This document shows positions 8,322-17,368 of a stretch of 64,000 bases of DNA, one piece after another (position 1 is the first letter of the stretch; the number at the start of each line of letters is the position of its first letter). The notes under the pieces were generated by a model. That model was not told the DNA's origin and ran no database searches. It worked only from the letters and a program-made list of their open reading frames with translations. Source of the DNA: Mycolicibacterium sp. ND9-15 (GTDB lineage: Bacteria > Actinomycetota > Actinomycetes > Mycobacteriales > Mycobacteriaceae). The position numbers and the translations under genes were made by a program. The stretch is taken from positions 1,215,501 through 1,279,500 of the forward strand of contig NZ_CP142362.1 of the NCBI RefSeq assembly GCF_035918395.1, written 5' to 3'.

Positions 8322-9170
8322 TCACAGCGTCCGGGTACTGACGAACTTTCGTTGACGACCGCTGACCGGGTCGCTGAACTCGAGACGGTGCGCCAATAGC
8401 TGCAGCGGCCGCGAGAAGTCATCCGGCGCGACTTGGAGGACCTCCGGATACCACGGGTCGTTGATGATCGGCAACCCGAGCGACGCCATGTGCACCCGCA
8501 GCTGGTGCGTCCGGCCCGTCCGCGGCGTCAGTCGGTACAGTCCCCCACCGAGGTGCTCGACCACCGACTCCGCGTTCGGCTCTCCCGGCTCTTCCGCCGC
8601 CTGTAACTGACCGCGCCGCTTGATGATCCGGCTCCGCACCGTCAAAGGGAACTCAAGACCCGGATCCAGTCCTGCCCGCGCCGAGTACGTCTTTCGTACC
8701 TCACCCCGCGCGAACATCGTCTGATACGCACCCCGCACCTCGCGTCGCGCAGTGAACACCAGCACCCCCGCGGTCAACCGGTCCAGCCGATGCGCCGGCG
8801 ACAACTCCGGTAACCCCAACTCGCGTCGTAACCGCACCGTTGCCGTCTGCGCCACATGACGGCCGCGCGGCATCGTCGCCAGGAAGTGTGGCTTGTCGAC
8901 CACCACGATGTCGTCGTCGCGATACAGGATCGGCATGTCGAACGGCACCGGCACCTCGTCACGCAACTCCCGGTACATGTACACGAACGCACCCGGCGGC
9001 AGCACCGTCCCCGCGCTCACCACGGTGCCGTCCGCGCAAACAACCTCGCCGGCAAACACTTTCGCCGCCGCCGCCTCGCCGAACCGCGATGCCAGCTCGA
9101 CCAGCACCGCCCCGCCACGTAACCGCACCCGCGCCGGGCCCAAGCCATCGCGCACCGGTAACGGCGCCAC
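8322..9170 (-). CDS. RluA-family pseudouridine synthase (Rv3300c-like)
   Basis: This enzyme isomerises uridine to pseudouridine in RNA, probably rRNA or tRNA. The signature HRLDRLTAGVLVF contains the catalytic Asp, preceded by DDDIVVVDKPHFLATMPRG and followed by PRTGRTHQLRVHMASLG. An N-terminal segment of about 60 residues is S4-like. The GTG at 9170 lies 5 nt after the glpD stop, with GAGGCGG just before it. The longer upstream frame would read through glpD and has low-complexity Arg/Gly composition, so it is rejected. The 282-residue length is close to Rv3300c, and it is translationally linked to glpD. Confidence 0.88.
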   Translation of the reverse strand: MAPLPVRDGLGPARVRLRGGAVLVELASRFGEAAAAKVFAGEVVCADGTVVSAGTVLPPGAFVYMYRELRDEVPVPFDMPILYRDDDIVVVDKPHFLATMPRGRHVAQTATVRLRRELGLPELSPAHRLDRLTAGVLVFTARREVRGAYQTMFARGEVRKTYSARAGLDPGLEFPLTVRSRIIKRRGQLQAAEEPGEPNAESVVEHLGGGLYRLTPRTGRTHQLRVHMASLGLPIINDPWYPEVLQVAPDDFSRPLQLLAHRLEFSDPVSGRQRKFVSTRTL

Positions 9171-9175
9171 CCGCC

Positions 9176-10915
9176 TCAATTCAGCGGCACCGGTTCGAGG
9201 ATCTGGGCGCGTGCCTCCGGTGCCGCCGCGCGCAACGCGTCGGCCGACTCGTCGTCGGGCTCCTGCTGCGAGCGGATCTCGGCGTCCACCCGCGCCAGGT
9301 ACGTGTTCACCTCGCGGTCGATGTCTTCTGCCGTCCAACCCAGCACCGGCGCAACAACTTCGGCGACCTCACGCGCACAGTCGACCCCGCGGTGCGGATA
9401 CTCGATCGATATCCTCATCCGCCGCGCCAGGATGTCCTCCAGATGCAGCGCGCCCTCGGCGGCCGCGGCGTACCACGCCTCGACCTTCAGGTAGACCGGC
9501 GCCTCGGTGATCGGGGTCAGCAACTCCGGACGCCCGTCCGCCATCTGGAGCACCTCGCCGATCAGCGAGCCGTAACGGTCCAGCAGATGGCGCACCCGAT
9601 ACGGGTGCAAATCGTAATGCTTTCCGACGCTTTGGGTCTGGTTGATCAACGCGAAGTAGCCGTCGGCGCCCATCAACGGCACCTTCTCGGTGATCGACCG
9701 CGCCACCCGCGCTGGAATGTACTCCGCCGCAGCGTCGATCGCGTCCTCGGCCATCACCCGGTACGTCGTATACTTGCCGCCGGCGATCGCCACCAGGCCC
9801 GGCGCCGGCACCGCAACCGCATGCTCGCGCGAGAGTTTCGACGTCTCCTCGCTCTCCCCGGCCAACAGCGGTCGCAAGCCGGCGTACACGCCGTCGATGT
9901 CGTCGTGAGTCAACGGCGTCGCCAGCACCGTGTTGACGGTTTCGAGGATGTAGTCGATGTCGGCCTTGGTGGCCGCCGGGTGCGCCAAATCCAGATTCCA
10001 GTCGGTGTCCGTCGTTCCGATGATCCAGTGCGTGCCCCACGGGATCACGAACAGCACGGACTTCTCGGTGCGCAGGATGATCGCCACCTCGCTGACGATC
10101 CGGTCGCGCGGCACCACGATGTGCACGCCCTTGGAGGCGCGCACCCGAAATCGCCCGCGCTGCTTCGACAATGCCTGGATCTCGTCGGTCCAGACGCCGG
10201 TGGCGTTCACGACGACGTGCCCGTGCACCTCGGTGACCGCGCCATCCTCAGAGTCGCGGACCTCCACACCGGTGACCCGGTCGCCCTCGCGGAGTAACGC
10301 GACCACCTGCGTCGACGTCCGCACCACGGCCCCGTAGTGCGCGGCCGTGCGGGCCACGGTCATGGTGTGACGCGCGTCGTCGACGACGGTGTCGTAATAC
10401 CGGATGCCGCCGATCAGCGACGACCGCTTGAGCCCCGGCGCGAGCCGAAGCGCCCCGGACTTCGTCAAGTGTTTCTGCGCGGGAACCGATTTCGCGCCAC
10501 CCAACTGGTCGTAGAGGAAGATGCCCGCTGCCACATACGGACGCTCCCACCACCGATTGGTCAGCGGAAACAGGAACGGCAGCGGTTTGACCAGATGCGG
10601 CGCCAGCGTCGTCAGCGACAGCTCACGCTCGTACAGCGCCTCGCGCACCAGCCCGAACTCCAACTGCTCGAGATAGCGCAGCCCGCCGTGGAACATCTTC
10701 GACGATCGACTCGACGTGCCCGAGGCGAAGTCACGGGCCTCGACGAGGGCGACCTTGAGCCCGCGCGTCGCTGCATCCAGCGCCGCACCCGCGCCGACGA
10801 CTCCACCGCCGATCACCACGACGTCGAACTGCTCGCCGCCGAGCCGCTCCCAGGCTTCGGCCCGCTGCTGGGGACCCAGAAGGGTCTGCCCGTTGGCCGG
10901 GATCGGGTCGCTCAC
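9176..10915 (-). CDS. glpD2: Aerobic glycerol-3-phosphate dehydrogenase GlpD2
   Basis: This FAD enzyme oxidises glycerol-3-phosphate to dihydroxyacetone phosphate at the membrane and feeds electrons to quinone. The FAD-binding DVVVIGGGVVGAGAALDAA lies near residue 30, and RSSKMFHGGLRYLEQ is the family signature. WIIGTTDTDW and GGKYTTYRVMAEDA follow in the usual order, then the C-terminal cap domain. The start is GTG at 10915 with AGGAG upstream. It has 579 residues, similar to Rv3302c. It lies between lpdA and the pseudouridine synthase, as in M. tuberculosis, but the phoY1 gene that separates them there is absent. Confidence 0.93.
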   Translation of the reverse strand: MSDPIPANGQTLLGPQQRAEAWERLGGEQFDVVVIGGGVVGAGAALDAATRGLKVALVEARDFASGTSSRSSKMFHGGLRYLEQLEFGLVREALYERELSLTTLAPHLVKPLPFLFPLTNRWWERPYVAAGIFLYDQLGGAKSVPAQKHLTKSGALRLAPGLKRSSLIGGIRYYDTVVDDARHTMTVARTAAHYGAVVRTSTQVVALLREGDRVTGVEVRDSEDGAVTEVHGHVVVNATGVWTDEIQALSKQRGRFRVRASKGVHIVVPRDRIVSEVAIILRTEKSVLFVIPWGTHWIIGTTDTDWNLDLAHPAATKADIDYILETVNTVLATPLTHDDIDGVYAGLRPLLAGESEETSKLSREHAVAVPAPGLVAIAGGKYTTYRVMAEDAIDAAAEYIPARVARSITEKVPLMGADGYFALINQTQSVGKHYDLHPYRVRHLLDRYGSLIGEVLQMADGRPELLTPITEAPVYLKVEAWYAAAAEGALHLEDILARRMRISIEYPHRGVDCAREVAEVVAPVLGWTAEDIDREVNTYLARVDAEIRSQQEPDDESADALRAAAPEARAQILEPVPLN

Positions 10916-11019
10916 CGGAATCGACTCCTAGTTACTCGTCGGTACGAAACCAGGTTACTTGCCCGGTCGTCGTCGCTGTGCCGTCGAGATCACGGGGTGA
11001 TCGCCGGTCTGCGCTGTGA

Positions 11020-12435
11020 TCAGTCGAGATCGTCGTGCGCCATCAACCGTCGGCCCGCCTCGGTGATCGAACCCGATAGCGACGGATACACCGAGAACGT
11101 CTGCGCCAGATCCTCGACGTCGTTGCCGTTCTGTACCGCCAACGCGATAGGCATGATCAGCTCGGAGGCGATCGGCGCGACCACGACCCCACCGATCACC
11201 ACCCCCGTCGCCGGACGGCAGAAGATCTTGACGAAGCCGCGGCGCAGTCCCGACATCTTGGCCCGCGCGTTGGTGTGAAGCGGCAGCATGATCGTGCGCG
11301 CGGCCACCGACCCGTCGTCGATCTTGGACTGCGGCACCCCGACCGCGGCGATCTCCGGCCGGGTGAACACCGCGGCGGCCACGGTGCGCAGCCGGATCGG
11401 TTCGAGGGCTTCTCCCAGCACGTGATACATCGCGATCCGACCCTGCATGGCCGCCACCGATGCCAGCAGCATCAGGCCGGTGCAGTCACCGGCGGCGTAG
11501 ATGCCCGGCACTTTGGTGCGCGACACCCGGTCGACCTTCAGGTAATCGCCCGGCCCCAGTTCGATGCCCACCCGCTCGAGGCCCAGGCCACCGGTGTTGG
11601 GCACCGACCCGACCGTCATCAATGCGTGGCTGCCCTCGACGCAGCGGCCGTCGGTCATCGTGACCTGGACGCCGTCGTCGCCCCGAGTCACCGACTGGGC
11701 ACGCGCGTTCTTCACCAACGTGACACCGCGGGTACCCAGCACGTCCTCCAGCACCGCGGCGGCGTCGGAATCCTCGTGGGGCAGGATCTGGTCGCGGCTG
11801 GCCACCACCGTCACCTTCACCCCCAGCTCGGTGTAGGCGTTGACAAACTCCGCGCCGGTTACCCCGGAACCGACGACCACGAGATGCTCGGGCAGCTCCT
11901 CGAGGTCGTAGAGCTGGCGCCAGTTCAGGATGCGTTCGCCGTCGGGTTCGGCACCGGGCAGTACGCGTGGGCTGGCGCCGGTGGCGATCAGCACGACGTC
12001 GGCCTTGATGGTGCTGACGGCGCCGTCATGTGCGGTGACCTTGACGGTGTGGGTCGCCAGGCCCTGCAGGTCGTCGACCAGTTCGCCGCGGCCCGCGATC
12101 AGCGTGACACCGTCGTTGCGCAGCCGCTCGGCGATGTCGGCGGACTGCGCCGCGGCCAGCCCCTTGACCCGCTCGTTGATCTTCGGCAGCGAGATCTCGG
12201 CGTCGGAGAACTCCAGCGCATAGCCTAGGTCGGGCGCACGACGCAGTTCGGTGCGCACCCCCGTCGACGCGATGAACGTCTTGGACGGCACGCAGTCCCA
12301 CAACACGCAGGCCCCGCCGATGCCGCCCGAGTCGACGACGGTGACCTCGGCAACTTCGGGTCCGCGCGCCGCGGCGACCAGTGCGGCCTCATAGCCGGCG
12401 GGCCCGCCGCCGATGATCACGATGCGGGTTGCCAC
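11020..12435 (-). CDS. lpdA: Flavoprotein disulfide reductase-family quinone reductase LpdA (Rv3303c-like)
   Basis: This 471-residue protein is the LpdA orthologue, which in M. tuberculosis is an NAD(P)H:quinone reductase and not a lipoamide dehydrogenase. The FAD motif GGGPAGYEAA is at residues 9-18, a second nucleotide-binding VVGSGVTGAEF is central, and GIYAAGDCTG binds FAD. A Cys43-x4-Cys48 pair is present in GGACVLWDC; as I recall, the M. tuberculosis protein has Ala at the first position. The C-terminal His-Glu dyad of true disulfide reductases is missing: the usual HPTLSE reads YPSLSG. The enzyme may thus keep a redox-active disulfide but lack the acid-base pair. The start is GTG at 12435. 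It is first in a run leading to glpD2. Confidence 0.9.
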   Translation of the reverse strand: MATRIVIIGGGPAGYEAALVAAARGPEVAEVTVVDSGGIGGACVLWDCVPSKTFIASTGVRTELRRAPDLGYALEFSDAEISLPKINERVKGLAAAQSADIAERLRNDGVTLIAGRGELVDDLQGLATHTVKVTAHDGAVSTIKADVVLIATGASPRVLPGAEPDGERILNWRQLYDLEELPEHLVVVGSGVTGAEFVNAYTELGVKVTVVASRDQILPHEDSDAAAVLEDVLGTRGVTLVKNARAQSVTRGDDGVQVTMTDGRCVEGSHALMTVGSVPNTGGLGLERVGIELGPGDYLKVDRVSRTKVPGIYAAGDCTGLMLLASVAAMQGRIAMYHVLGEALEPIRLRTVAAAVFTRPEIAAVGVPQSKIDDGSVAARTIMLPLHTNARAKMSGLRRGFVKIFCRPATGVVIGGVVVAPIASELIMPIALAVQNGNDVEDLAQTFSVYPSLSGSITEAGRRLMAHDDLD

Positions 12436-12500
12436 GCCCCCAACCTAACGAAGCGGGAGGTTGATCACCCACCCGATGCACGAACGCTTAGTCTTTCCTG

Positions 12501-12974
12501 GTGCCGCTCTACGCCGCGTACGGATCCAACATGCATCCGGAGCAGATGTTGCAGCGGGCGCCTCATTCTCCGATGGCAGGCACGGGGTGGCTGCACGGCT
12601 GGCGACTGACGTTCGGCGGAGAGGACATCGGCTGGGAGGGTGCGCTCGCCACGGTCGTCGAGGACCCGACCTCGAAGGTCTTCGTCGTGCTCTACGACAT
12701 GACCAAGGAGGACGAGCAGCTCCTCGACCGCTGGGAGGGCTCAGAGCTCGGAATCCACAAGAAGATCCGCTGCCGGGTGCACCGCATTTCGTCGGACACC
12801 GACTTCGAGCCCGTGCTGGCCTGGCTGTACGTGGTCGACGCGTGGGAGGGCGGCCTGCCGTCGGCACGTTATCTCGGCGTGATGGCGGATGCCGCCGAAA
12901 TCGCGGGCGCACCAGCCGACTACGTGCACAGCCTGCGAACCCGCCCGGCGCGCAACATCGGTCCGGGAACCTAA
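12501..12974 (+). CDS. Gamma-glutamylcyclotransferase-fold protein (Rv3304-like)
   Basis: This is a 157-residue protein with the GGCT-fold hallmark YGSN at residues 7-10 (MPLYAAYGSNMHP). An ALATVVEDP segment precedes FVVLYDMTKEDEQLLDRWEG, where acidic residues would form the active-site cavity. The GTG at 12501 is used. It is divergent from lpdA across 65 nt, exactly as Rv3304 is from Rv3303c. The substrate is unknown: members cleave gamma-glutamyl amides or similar. It is followed by an inverted repeat of the intergenic family. Confidence 0.85.
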   Translation: MPLYAAYGSNMHPEQMLQRAPHSPMAGTGWLHGWRLTFGGEDIGWEGALATVVEDPTSKVFVVLYDMTKEDEQLLDRWEGSELGIHKKIRCRVHRISSDTDFEPVLAWLYVVDAWEGGLPSARYLGVMADAAEIAGAPADYVHSLRTRPARNIGPGT

Positions 12975-12982
12975 CCTCTTCG

Positions 12983-13037
12983 CCGCGAGCGACCGTGTCT
13001 GTACGCCGACACGCCGTATGTCGCTGACAGTTCGCGG
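12983..13037. repeat. Intergenic inverted repeat, family 1
   Basis: The outer arms are CCGCGA and TCGCGG and the inner arms GCGAC and GTCGC. The centre contains CGACACGCCG, a core shared with the repeats near 34.5 kb and 46.0 kb. It lies between convergent gene ends and may terminate both transcripts. Confidence 0.6.
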
Positions 13038-13041
13038 TCAC

Positions 13042-13929
13042 TCAGGCCGCGCGAGCGACCCGAAGCTGCTTGTTGATGCGAGCAACGAACTCCCACGACC
13101 GGTGCCGGACGTCCTCGAAGAGGATTGGAATGATCACCCAGCCGACGTCGAGCAGCGCGGCAGTACGCCTGCGGTCGCGCCGCATCGCCGCGGCGTCGCT
13201 GTGCCAGTCGAGACCGTCGTACTCGACGGCCACCTGCGCGCCGGGCCAGGCGAAGTCCAGGCGACGCTGCTCCCCGTTTCCGTCGATGACCTCGTATTGC
13301 AGCTCGGGTGTCGGCAGGCCGCCATCGATCATCGCGAGCCGAGCTTCACTCTCCATCGGCGACTCCGAGCGCGCGTCGGCCAAGGTAATCAGGTCCCGAA
13401 TGGCGACGATGCCACGTCGCCCGGCCTGCGCGACCGCGGCGCGCCACAGTTCGACCCGACTGCAGGAACCGCTGCGCAGAGCGAGGTCAAGAGTGGCCAG
13501 CGCTCTCGGCCGGCGTTGTGAGCGGGCCACCTCCACGGCGGTCCAGGCGGGCGCGGTTGCTGGTCTGCCGTCGATGACGGTCAGCGGCGCACCCTCACGA
13601 CGATGGACCACCAAGCCGTCGGTTGAGCGCAACCGTGAGCCCGGTGGGCTGAGCACATGAAGTCCGTCGGGCTCTTCGGTATCGAAGCCGAACATGGCCG
13701 CCGCTGTATGAAGGCAAGCAGCGACCGGCGTGCCGCAGCGGAAATCCAATCCCCGCAGCCGCAACATGTCGTCAGGTTCTTCCAAGCAGTAAATACCAGG
13801 CCAAAGCCGTTGCAGTGGACCGGCTTCGAGCGCTGACTCGAAGCCGCGTCTCGTCATGTGTTGCAGGATCTGGCCACTCGTGGCGAGTCCTGCCTGCGCG
13901 TCGAAAAGTCGTACCAGGTCGGGGTTCAC
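13042..13929 (-). CDS. AbiEi-like N-terminus plus DUF559 endonuclease-like domain protein
   Basis: This protein of 295 residues starts at the GTG at 13929 (VNPDLVRLFDAQAGLATSGQ). The upstream open frame overlaps amiA1 antisense and is rejected. Residues 1-45 resemble the winged-helix N-terminus of AbiEi-type antitoxins (LATSGQILQHMTRRGFESALEAG...WPGIYCL). The C-terminus is a DUF559 domain, related to very-short-patch repair nucleases, with RRLDFAWPGAQVAVEYDGLDWH followed by RDRRRTAALLDVGWVIIPI. Acidic residues and Tyr/His in VEYDGLDWH could form a metal site. Many mycobacteria carry several such orphan genes of unknown role. No cognate toxin lies alongside. Confidence 0.75.
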   Translation of the reverse strand: MNPDLVRLFDAQAGLATSGQILQHMTRRGFESALEAGPLQRLWPGIYCLEEPDDMLRLRGLDFRCGTPVAACLHTAAAMFGFDTEEPDGLHVLSPPGSRLRSTDGLVVHRREGAPLTVIDGRPATAPAWTAVEVARSQRRPRALATLDLALRSGSCSRVELWRAAVAQAGRRGIVAIRDLITLADARSESPMESEARLAMIDGGLPTPELQYEVIDGNGEQRRLDFAWPGAQVAVEYDGLDWHSDAAAMRRDRRRTAALLDVGWVIIPILFEDVRHRSWEFVARINKQLRVARAA

Positions 13930-14116
13930 ATGCCGATCGTCAGCGAGGTACGACTTTCGCGGGAAGGGCGTCGCCCGAGACTGTGGATGAAAAGCAATAT
14001 GTGGACAATCAATCCGCGCGTGGGCCCACACGGAGTCGGGGAAGACCGCGAATTGCCCGCTAGAACCGGCGTGTCGGCGTGCAAACACGGCCGCTCGCGA
14101 GAAGGGGAAACCCAAG

Positions 14117-15289
14117 TCAGAATGCGGCGGCGCGGTCGACGATGTTGACCAAGACCCGCACCCCCACCGCCAGCGCCCGCTCGTCGAGGTCGAACGTCGG
14201 CTGATGCAGATCCAACTGGGGGCCTCGGCCGGTCCACACACCCAGGCGGGCCATGGCACCCGGCACTTCCTCCAGATACCACGAGAAGTCCTCGCCGCCG
14301 CCGGACTGACGGGTGTCGGCCAGCACGTCGGGACCGATCGCCTCGATCGCGTGGGTGAGAATGCGCGTCGAGATCTCTTCGTTGACCACTGGGGGCACAC
14401 CGCGGCGGTACTGCACGCTGTGTTCGATATGCAGCGGCGCCAACAACGACGAAATCGCCTCGCGCACAATCGTTTCGAGGGAATCCCAGGTGTCACGGCT
14501 CGCGGTGCGGATGGTGCCGGCCAGTGTCCCGGTCTGCGGGATCGCGTTGGCGGCCACGCCCGCGTTGACCGCACCCCACACCATCACGGTGCTGTTGCGG
14601 GGATCGATGCGGCGCGACAGCACCCCGGGCACTCCCGTGATCAGTGTCCCGAGACCGTAGACCAGGTCGCCGGTCAGGTGCGGCCGCGACGTGTGGCCGC
14701 CGGACGAGTGCAGCGTCACCTCGAGTTGATCGGCCGCCGAGGTGATGGGCCCGGGCCGCATCGCCACCTTGCCCACGGCCAGCCGCGGATCGCAGTGCAG
14801 CGCGAAGATTCGTGACACCCCGGTCAACGCACCGGCGGCGATCGCGTCGATCGCGCCGCCGGGCATCAGCTCTTCGGCGGCCTGGAAGATCAGCCGCACC
14901 CCGACCGGAAGCTCGGGCACCGACGCCAGCGCCAGCGCGGCGCCCAGCAAGATCGCGGTGTGCGCATCGTGCCCGCAGGCATGCGAGACGCCTGCCACCC
15001 GTGACGCGTACGGCGCGCCGGTGCGGTCGGTCATCGGCAGGGCGTCCATATCGGCCCGCAAGGCGATCAGAGGCGCGTGCTCGGGCCCGAAGTCGCACGT
15101 CAACCCGGTGCCGCCGGGCAGCACCTTCGGGTTCAGGCCCGCGTCGGCCAACCGCGACGCGACGAACTGCGTGGTCGCGAACTCCTGACGTCCCAGCTCC
15201 GGATGCATGTGGATGTGGCGGCGCCACTCCACGAGCTCGTCGTAGTGGGCCGAGAGCCACCGTGCGGCGGCGTGGGGCAGCACGCTCAT
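14117..15289 (-). CDS. amiA1: M20-family amidohydrolase AmiA1
   Basis: This is a zinc-dependent amidohydrolase of 390 residues, orthologous to Rv3305c. Metal ligands are visible in ALRADMDALPM, SHACGHDAHTA and QAAEELMPGG, with a further His in the C-terminal half (LDLHQPTF). The dimerisation (lid) domain lies at about residues 180-300. The family cleaves N-acyl amino acids or hippurate-like amides; the natural substrate is not evident. Its ATG overlaps the amiB1 stop by 4 nt (ATGA), so the two are co-translated. Confidence 0.9.
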   Translation of the reverse strand: MSVLPHAAARWLSAHYDELVEWRRHIHMHPELGRQEFATTQFVASRLADAGLNPKVLPGGTGLTCDFGPEHAPLIALRADMDALPMTDRTGAPYASRVAGVSHACGHDAHTAILLGAALALASVPELPVGVRLIFQAAEELMPGGAIDAIAAGALTGVSRIFALHCDPRLAVGKVAMRPGPITSAADQLEVTLHSSGGHTSRPHLTGDLVYGLGTLITGVPGVLSRRIDPRNSTVMVWGAVNAGVAANAIPQTGTLAGTIRTASRDTWDSLETIVREAISSLLAPLHIEHSVQYRRGVPPVVNEEISTRILTHAIEAIGPDVLADTRQSGGGEDFSWYLEEVPGAMARLGVWTGRGPQLDLHQPTFDLDERALAVGVRVLVNIVDRAAAF

Positions 15290-16467
15290 GACGCCCGCCT
15301 CGCGAAAAGCTCCATCACCCGGTCGCGTTCGTGCGGCGTCTCGGCCAACCGCACGACCGTGCGGGCCAGCATGATCGCGCCCTCGACGACGGCCTTGTCG
15401 GCGCCGGGCCCCACTGCGGCCGCCGCAAACGCGGGCTGGTGCACCGACGCGCCGCCCGCATCGATACCGACGATCGGATGGATGCCGGGCATCACCTGCG
15501 TGACGTTGCCCATGTCGGTGCTGCCCAACGGCAACGCGGCCTCGAGGTCTGCGGACAGCGGCTCACGACCCGCCCGCTGCATCTCGGCACGAAACGTCTC
15601 CGCCAGCCAGTCGTCCGGCGTCAGTTCCAGATAGCTGGGTTCGGTCTCGGTGACCTCGTGACCGCATCCGGTGGCCACCGCTCCGGCCAGGAAACAGTCC
15701 GCCATCCGCTGTTCTAGTTCGCGCAGCGACGCGGCGTCGTTGGCCCGCATCGTGTACTGCATCTCGGCGCGCGCCGGGATGACGTTGGTGGCCTGACCAC
15801 CGTCGGTGACGATGCCGTGCGCCATCTGACCCGGCGCCATCTGCTGTCGCAACAGTCCGATCGCCACCTGAGCCACCGTGACCGCGTCGACGGCGTTCAG
15901 TCCCAGGTACGGCGCCACGGCGGCGTGCGCTTCCCTGCCGTCGTACCGCACGGCGACCTGCGACAGCGCCAACGACCGCGCGGCGGCGATGTCGAGGGGA
16001 CCCGGATGCAGCATCACCGTCGCGGTGATGTCGTCGAACGCCCCCGCGTTCAGGAGCAACACCTTGCCTCCGCCGGCCTCCTCCGCCGGGGTGCCGAGGA
16101 GCACGACGGTCAACCCGAGTCGGTCGGCCACCTCCGCCAACGCCAGGGCGGTGCCGACGGCCGACGCCGCGATGATGTTGTGTCCGCAGGCGTGCCCGAT
16201 CCCGGGCAGCGCGTCGTACTCGGCACACACCCCGACGACGAGGGGGCCGCTGCCGTACACGGCGCGAAACGCCGTCTCGAGCCCGCCGGGTGCCGACTCG
16301 ACCGCGAACCCGTACTCGGCCGCCAGCGCCTGCGTCTTGGCGCAGCTGCGGTGTTCGGCGAACGCGAGTTCGGGCTCGGCGTGAATGGAGTGCGAAAGTT
16401 CCACCAGGTCGTCACGGCGTCGGCTGACGGCGGCCTCGACGGCGTCCGACGCGGTGAGTGCTGGCAT
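15286..16467 (-). CDS. amiB1: M20-family amidohydrolase AmiB1
   Basis: This is the 393-residue paralogue and operon partner of amiA1, orthologous to Rv3306c. The motifs are [35 protein letters not shown] and [13 protein letters not shown]; the late [14 protein letters not shown] is typical of the aminobenzoyl-glutamate/peptidase-like branch. Two tandem M20 enzymes suggest sequential handling of an amide substrate or a hetero-oligomer. The start is ATG at 16467, divergent from deoD across 56 nt. Confidence 0.9.
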   Translation of the reverse strand: MPALTASDAVEAAVSRRRDDLVELSHSIHAEPELAFAEHRSCAKTQALAAEYGFAVESAPGGLETAFRAVYGSGPLVVGVCAEYDALPGIGHACGHNIIAASAVGTALALAEVADRLGLTVVLLGTPAEEAGGGKVLLLNAGAFDDITATVMLHPGPLDIAAARSLALSQVAVRYDGREAHAAVAPYLGLNAVDAVTVAQVAIGLLRQQMAPGQMAHGIVTDGGQATNVIPARAEMQYTMRANDAASLRELEQRMADCFLAGAVATGCGHEVTETEPSYLELTPDDWLAETFRAEMQRAGREPLSADLEAALPLGSTDMGNVTQVMPGIHPIVGIDAGGASVHQPAFAAAAVGPGADKAVVEGAIMLARTVVRLAETPHERDRVMELFARRAS

Positions 16468-16509
16468 CTTGGCAGTATCTCACTGCCCTCGGGTCCCGGT
16501 TCCGACAGA

Positions 16510-16515
16510 TAAGCT
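16510..16515 (+). promoter_or_regulatory. -10 element for deoD (leaderless)
   Basis: TAAGCT lies 8 nt before the GTG start of deoD, so transcription should begin at or next to the start codon. No ribosome binding site is present. The -35 region is not recognisable. Confidence 0.45.
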
Positions 16516-16523
16516 CGCCGACT

Positions 16524-17318
16524 GTGACCGACGCGCAGGCCCTGCCCGCCGAATCGGCGACCGTGATCGGCGACCGCACCGGCGTCAGCCGCCACGACGT
16601 CGCCGTCGTCCTGGGTTCGGGATGGGCGCCGGCGGTCGAACGGCTGGGCGACCCGGTCGCGGTGGTGCCGGTCGCCGAATTGCCGGGGTTCACGCCGCCG
16701 GCCGCGGAGGGACACGGCGGCCGATTGCTGTCGATGCCCATCGCCGGCCACCGGGTGCTGGTGTTCGTGGGCCGGACCCACGCCTACGAGGGGCACGACC
16801 TGCGCCACGTCGTGCATCCGATTCGCGCCGCCTGCGCGACCGGCGTGCACACGGTGGTGCTGACCAACGCCGCCGGTGGCCTGCGCGAGGACTTCACGGT
16901 CGGCCAACCGGTGCTGATCAGCGACCACCTCAACCTGACCGGACGGTCGCCGCTGCTGGGGCCGCGGTTCGTCGACATGGTCGACGCGTACTCACCGCGG
17001 CTGCGCGGGATCGCCCGCGAAATCGACCCGTCGTTGTCCGACGGCGTCTACGCCGGGTTGCCGGGACCGCAATACGAGACCCCCGCCGAGATCCGCATGC
17101 TGCGCACCTTGGGTGCGGACCTGGTCGGCATGTCGACCGTGCACGAGACCATCGCCGCACGCGAAGCGGGCGCGCAGGTGCTGGGGGTGTCGCTGGTGAC
17201 CAACCTCGCGGCGGGGATGACGGGGCAACCGCTGAACCATGAAGAGGTGCTGGACGCCGGGCGTCAGTCGGCGACGCGGATGGGCGCCCTGCTCGCCGCG
17301 GTCATCGCCCGGCTCTGA
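16524..17318 (+). CDS. deoD: Purine nucleoside phosphorylase
   Basis: This enzyme phosphorolyses purine (deoxy)nucleosides to base plus (deoxy)ribose-1-phosphate. It is the trimeric PNP type. VVLGSGW binds phosphate, [17 protein letters not shown] is the family signature, and [24 protein letters not shown] and VTNLAAG contribute the base site. The 264-residue length fits Rv3307. GTG at 16524 is chosen because the codons upstream encode no conserved sequence and overlap the promoter. It sits with pmmB and upp in a salvage cluster; pmmB starts 50 nt downstream. Confidence 0.93.
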   Translation: MTDAQALPAESATVIGDRTGVSRHDVAVVLGSGWAPAVERLGDPVAVVPVAELPGFTPPAAEGHGGRLLSMPIAGHRVLVFVGRTHAYEGHDLRHVVHPIRAACATGVHTVVLTNAAGGLREDFTVGQPVLISDHLNLTGRSPLLGPRFVDMVDAYSPRLRGIAREIDPSLSDGVYAGLPGPQYETPAEIRMLRTLGADLVGMSTVHETIAAREAGAQVLGVSLVTNLAAGMTGQPLNHEEVLDAGRQSATRMGALLAAVIARL

Positions 17319-17368
17319 CGCTGACGCGATCCGGTATATGCCGACTCCAAACCGGGCACACTAGCGGC

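Noticed and set aside
8840..10297. 485-codon plus-strand frame opposite glpD2
   Set aside because: It is a GC-driven shadow with no recognisable domain; glpD2 on the other strand has all family motifs.
13930..14574. N-terminal 215 codons of the long frame leading into the DUF559 gene
   Set aside because: This part is antisense to amiA1 and compositionally odd; the GTG at 13929 starts the conserved AbiEi-like domain.
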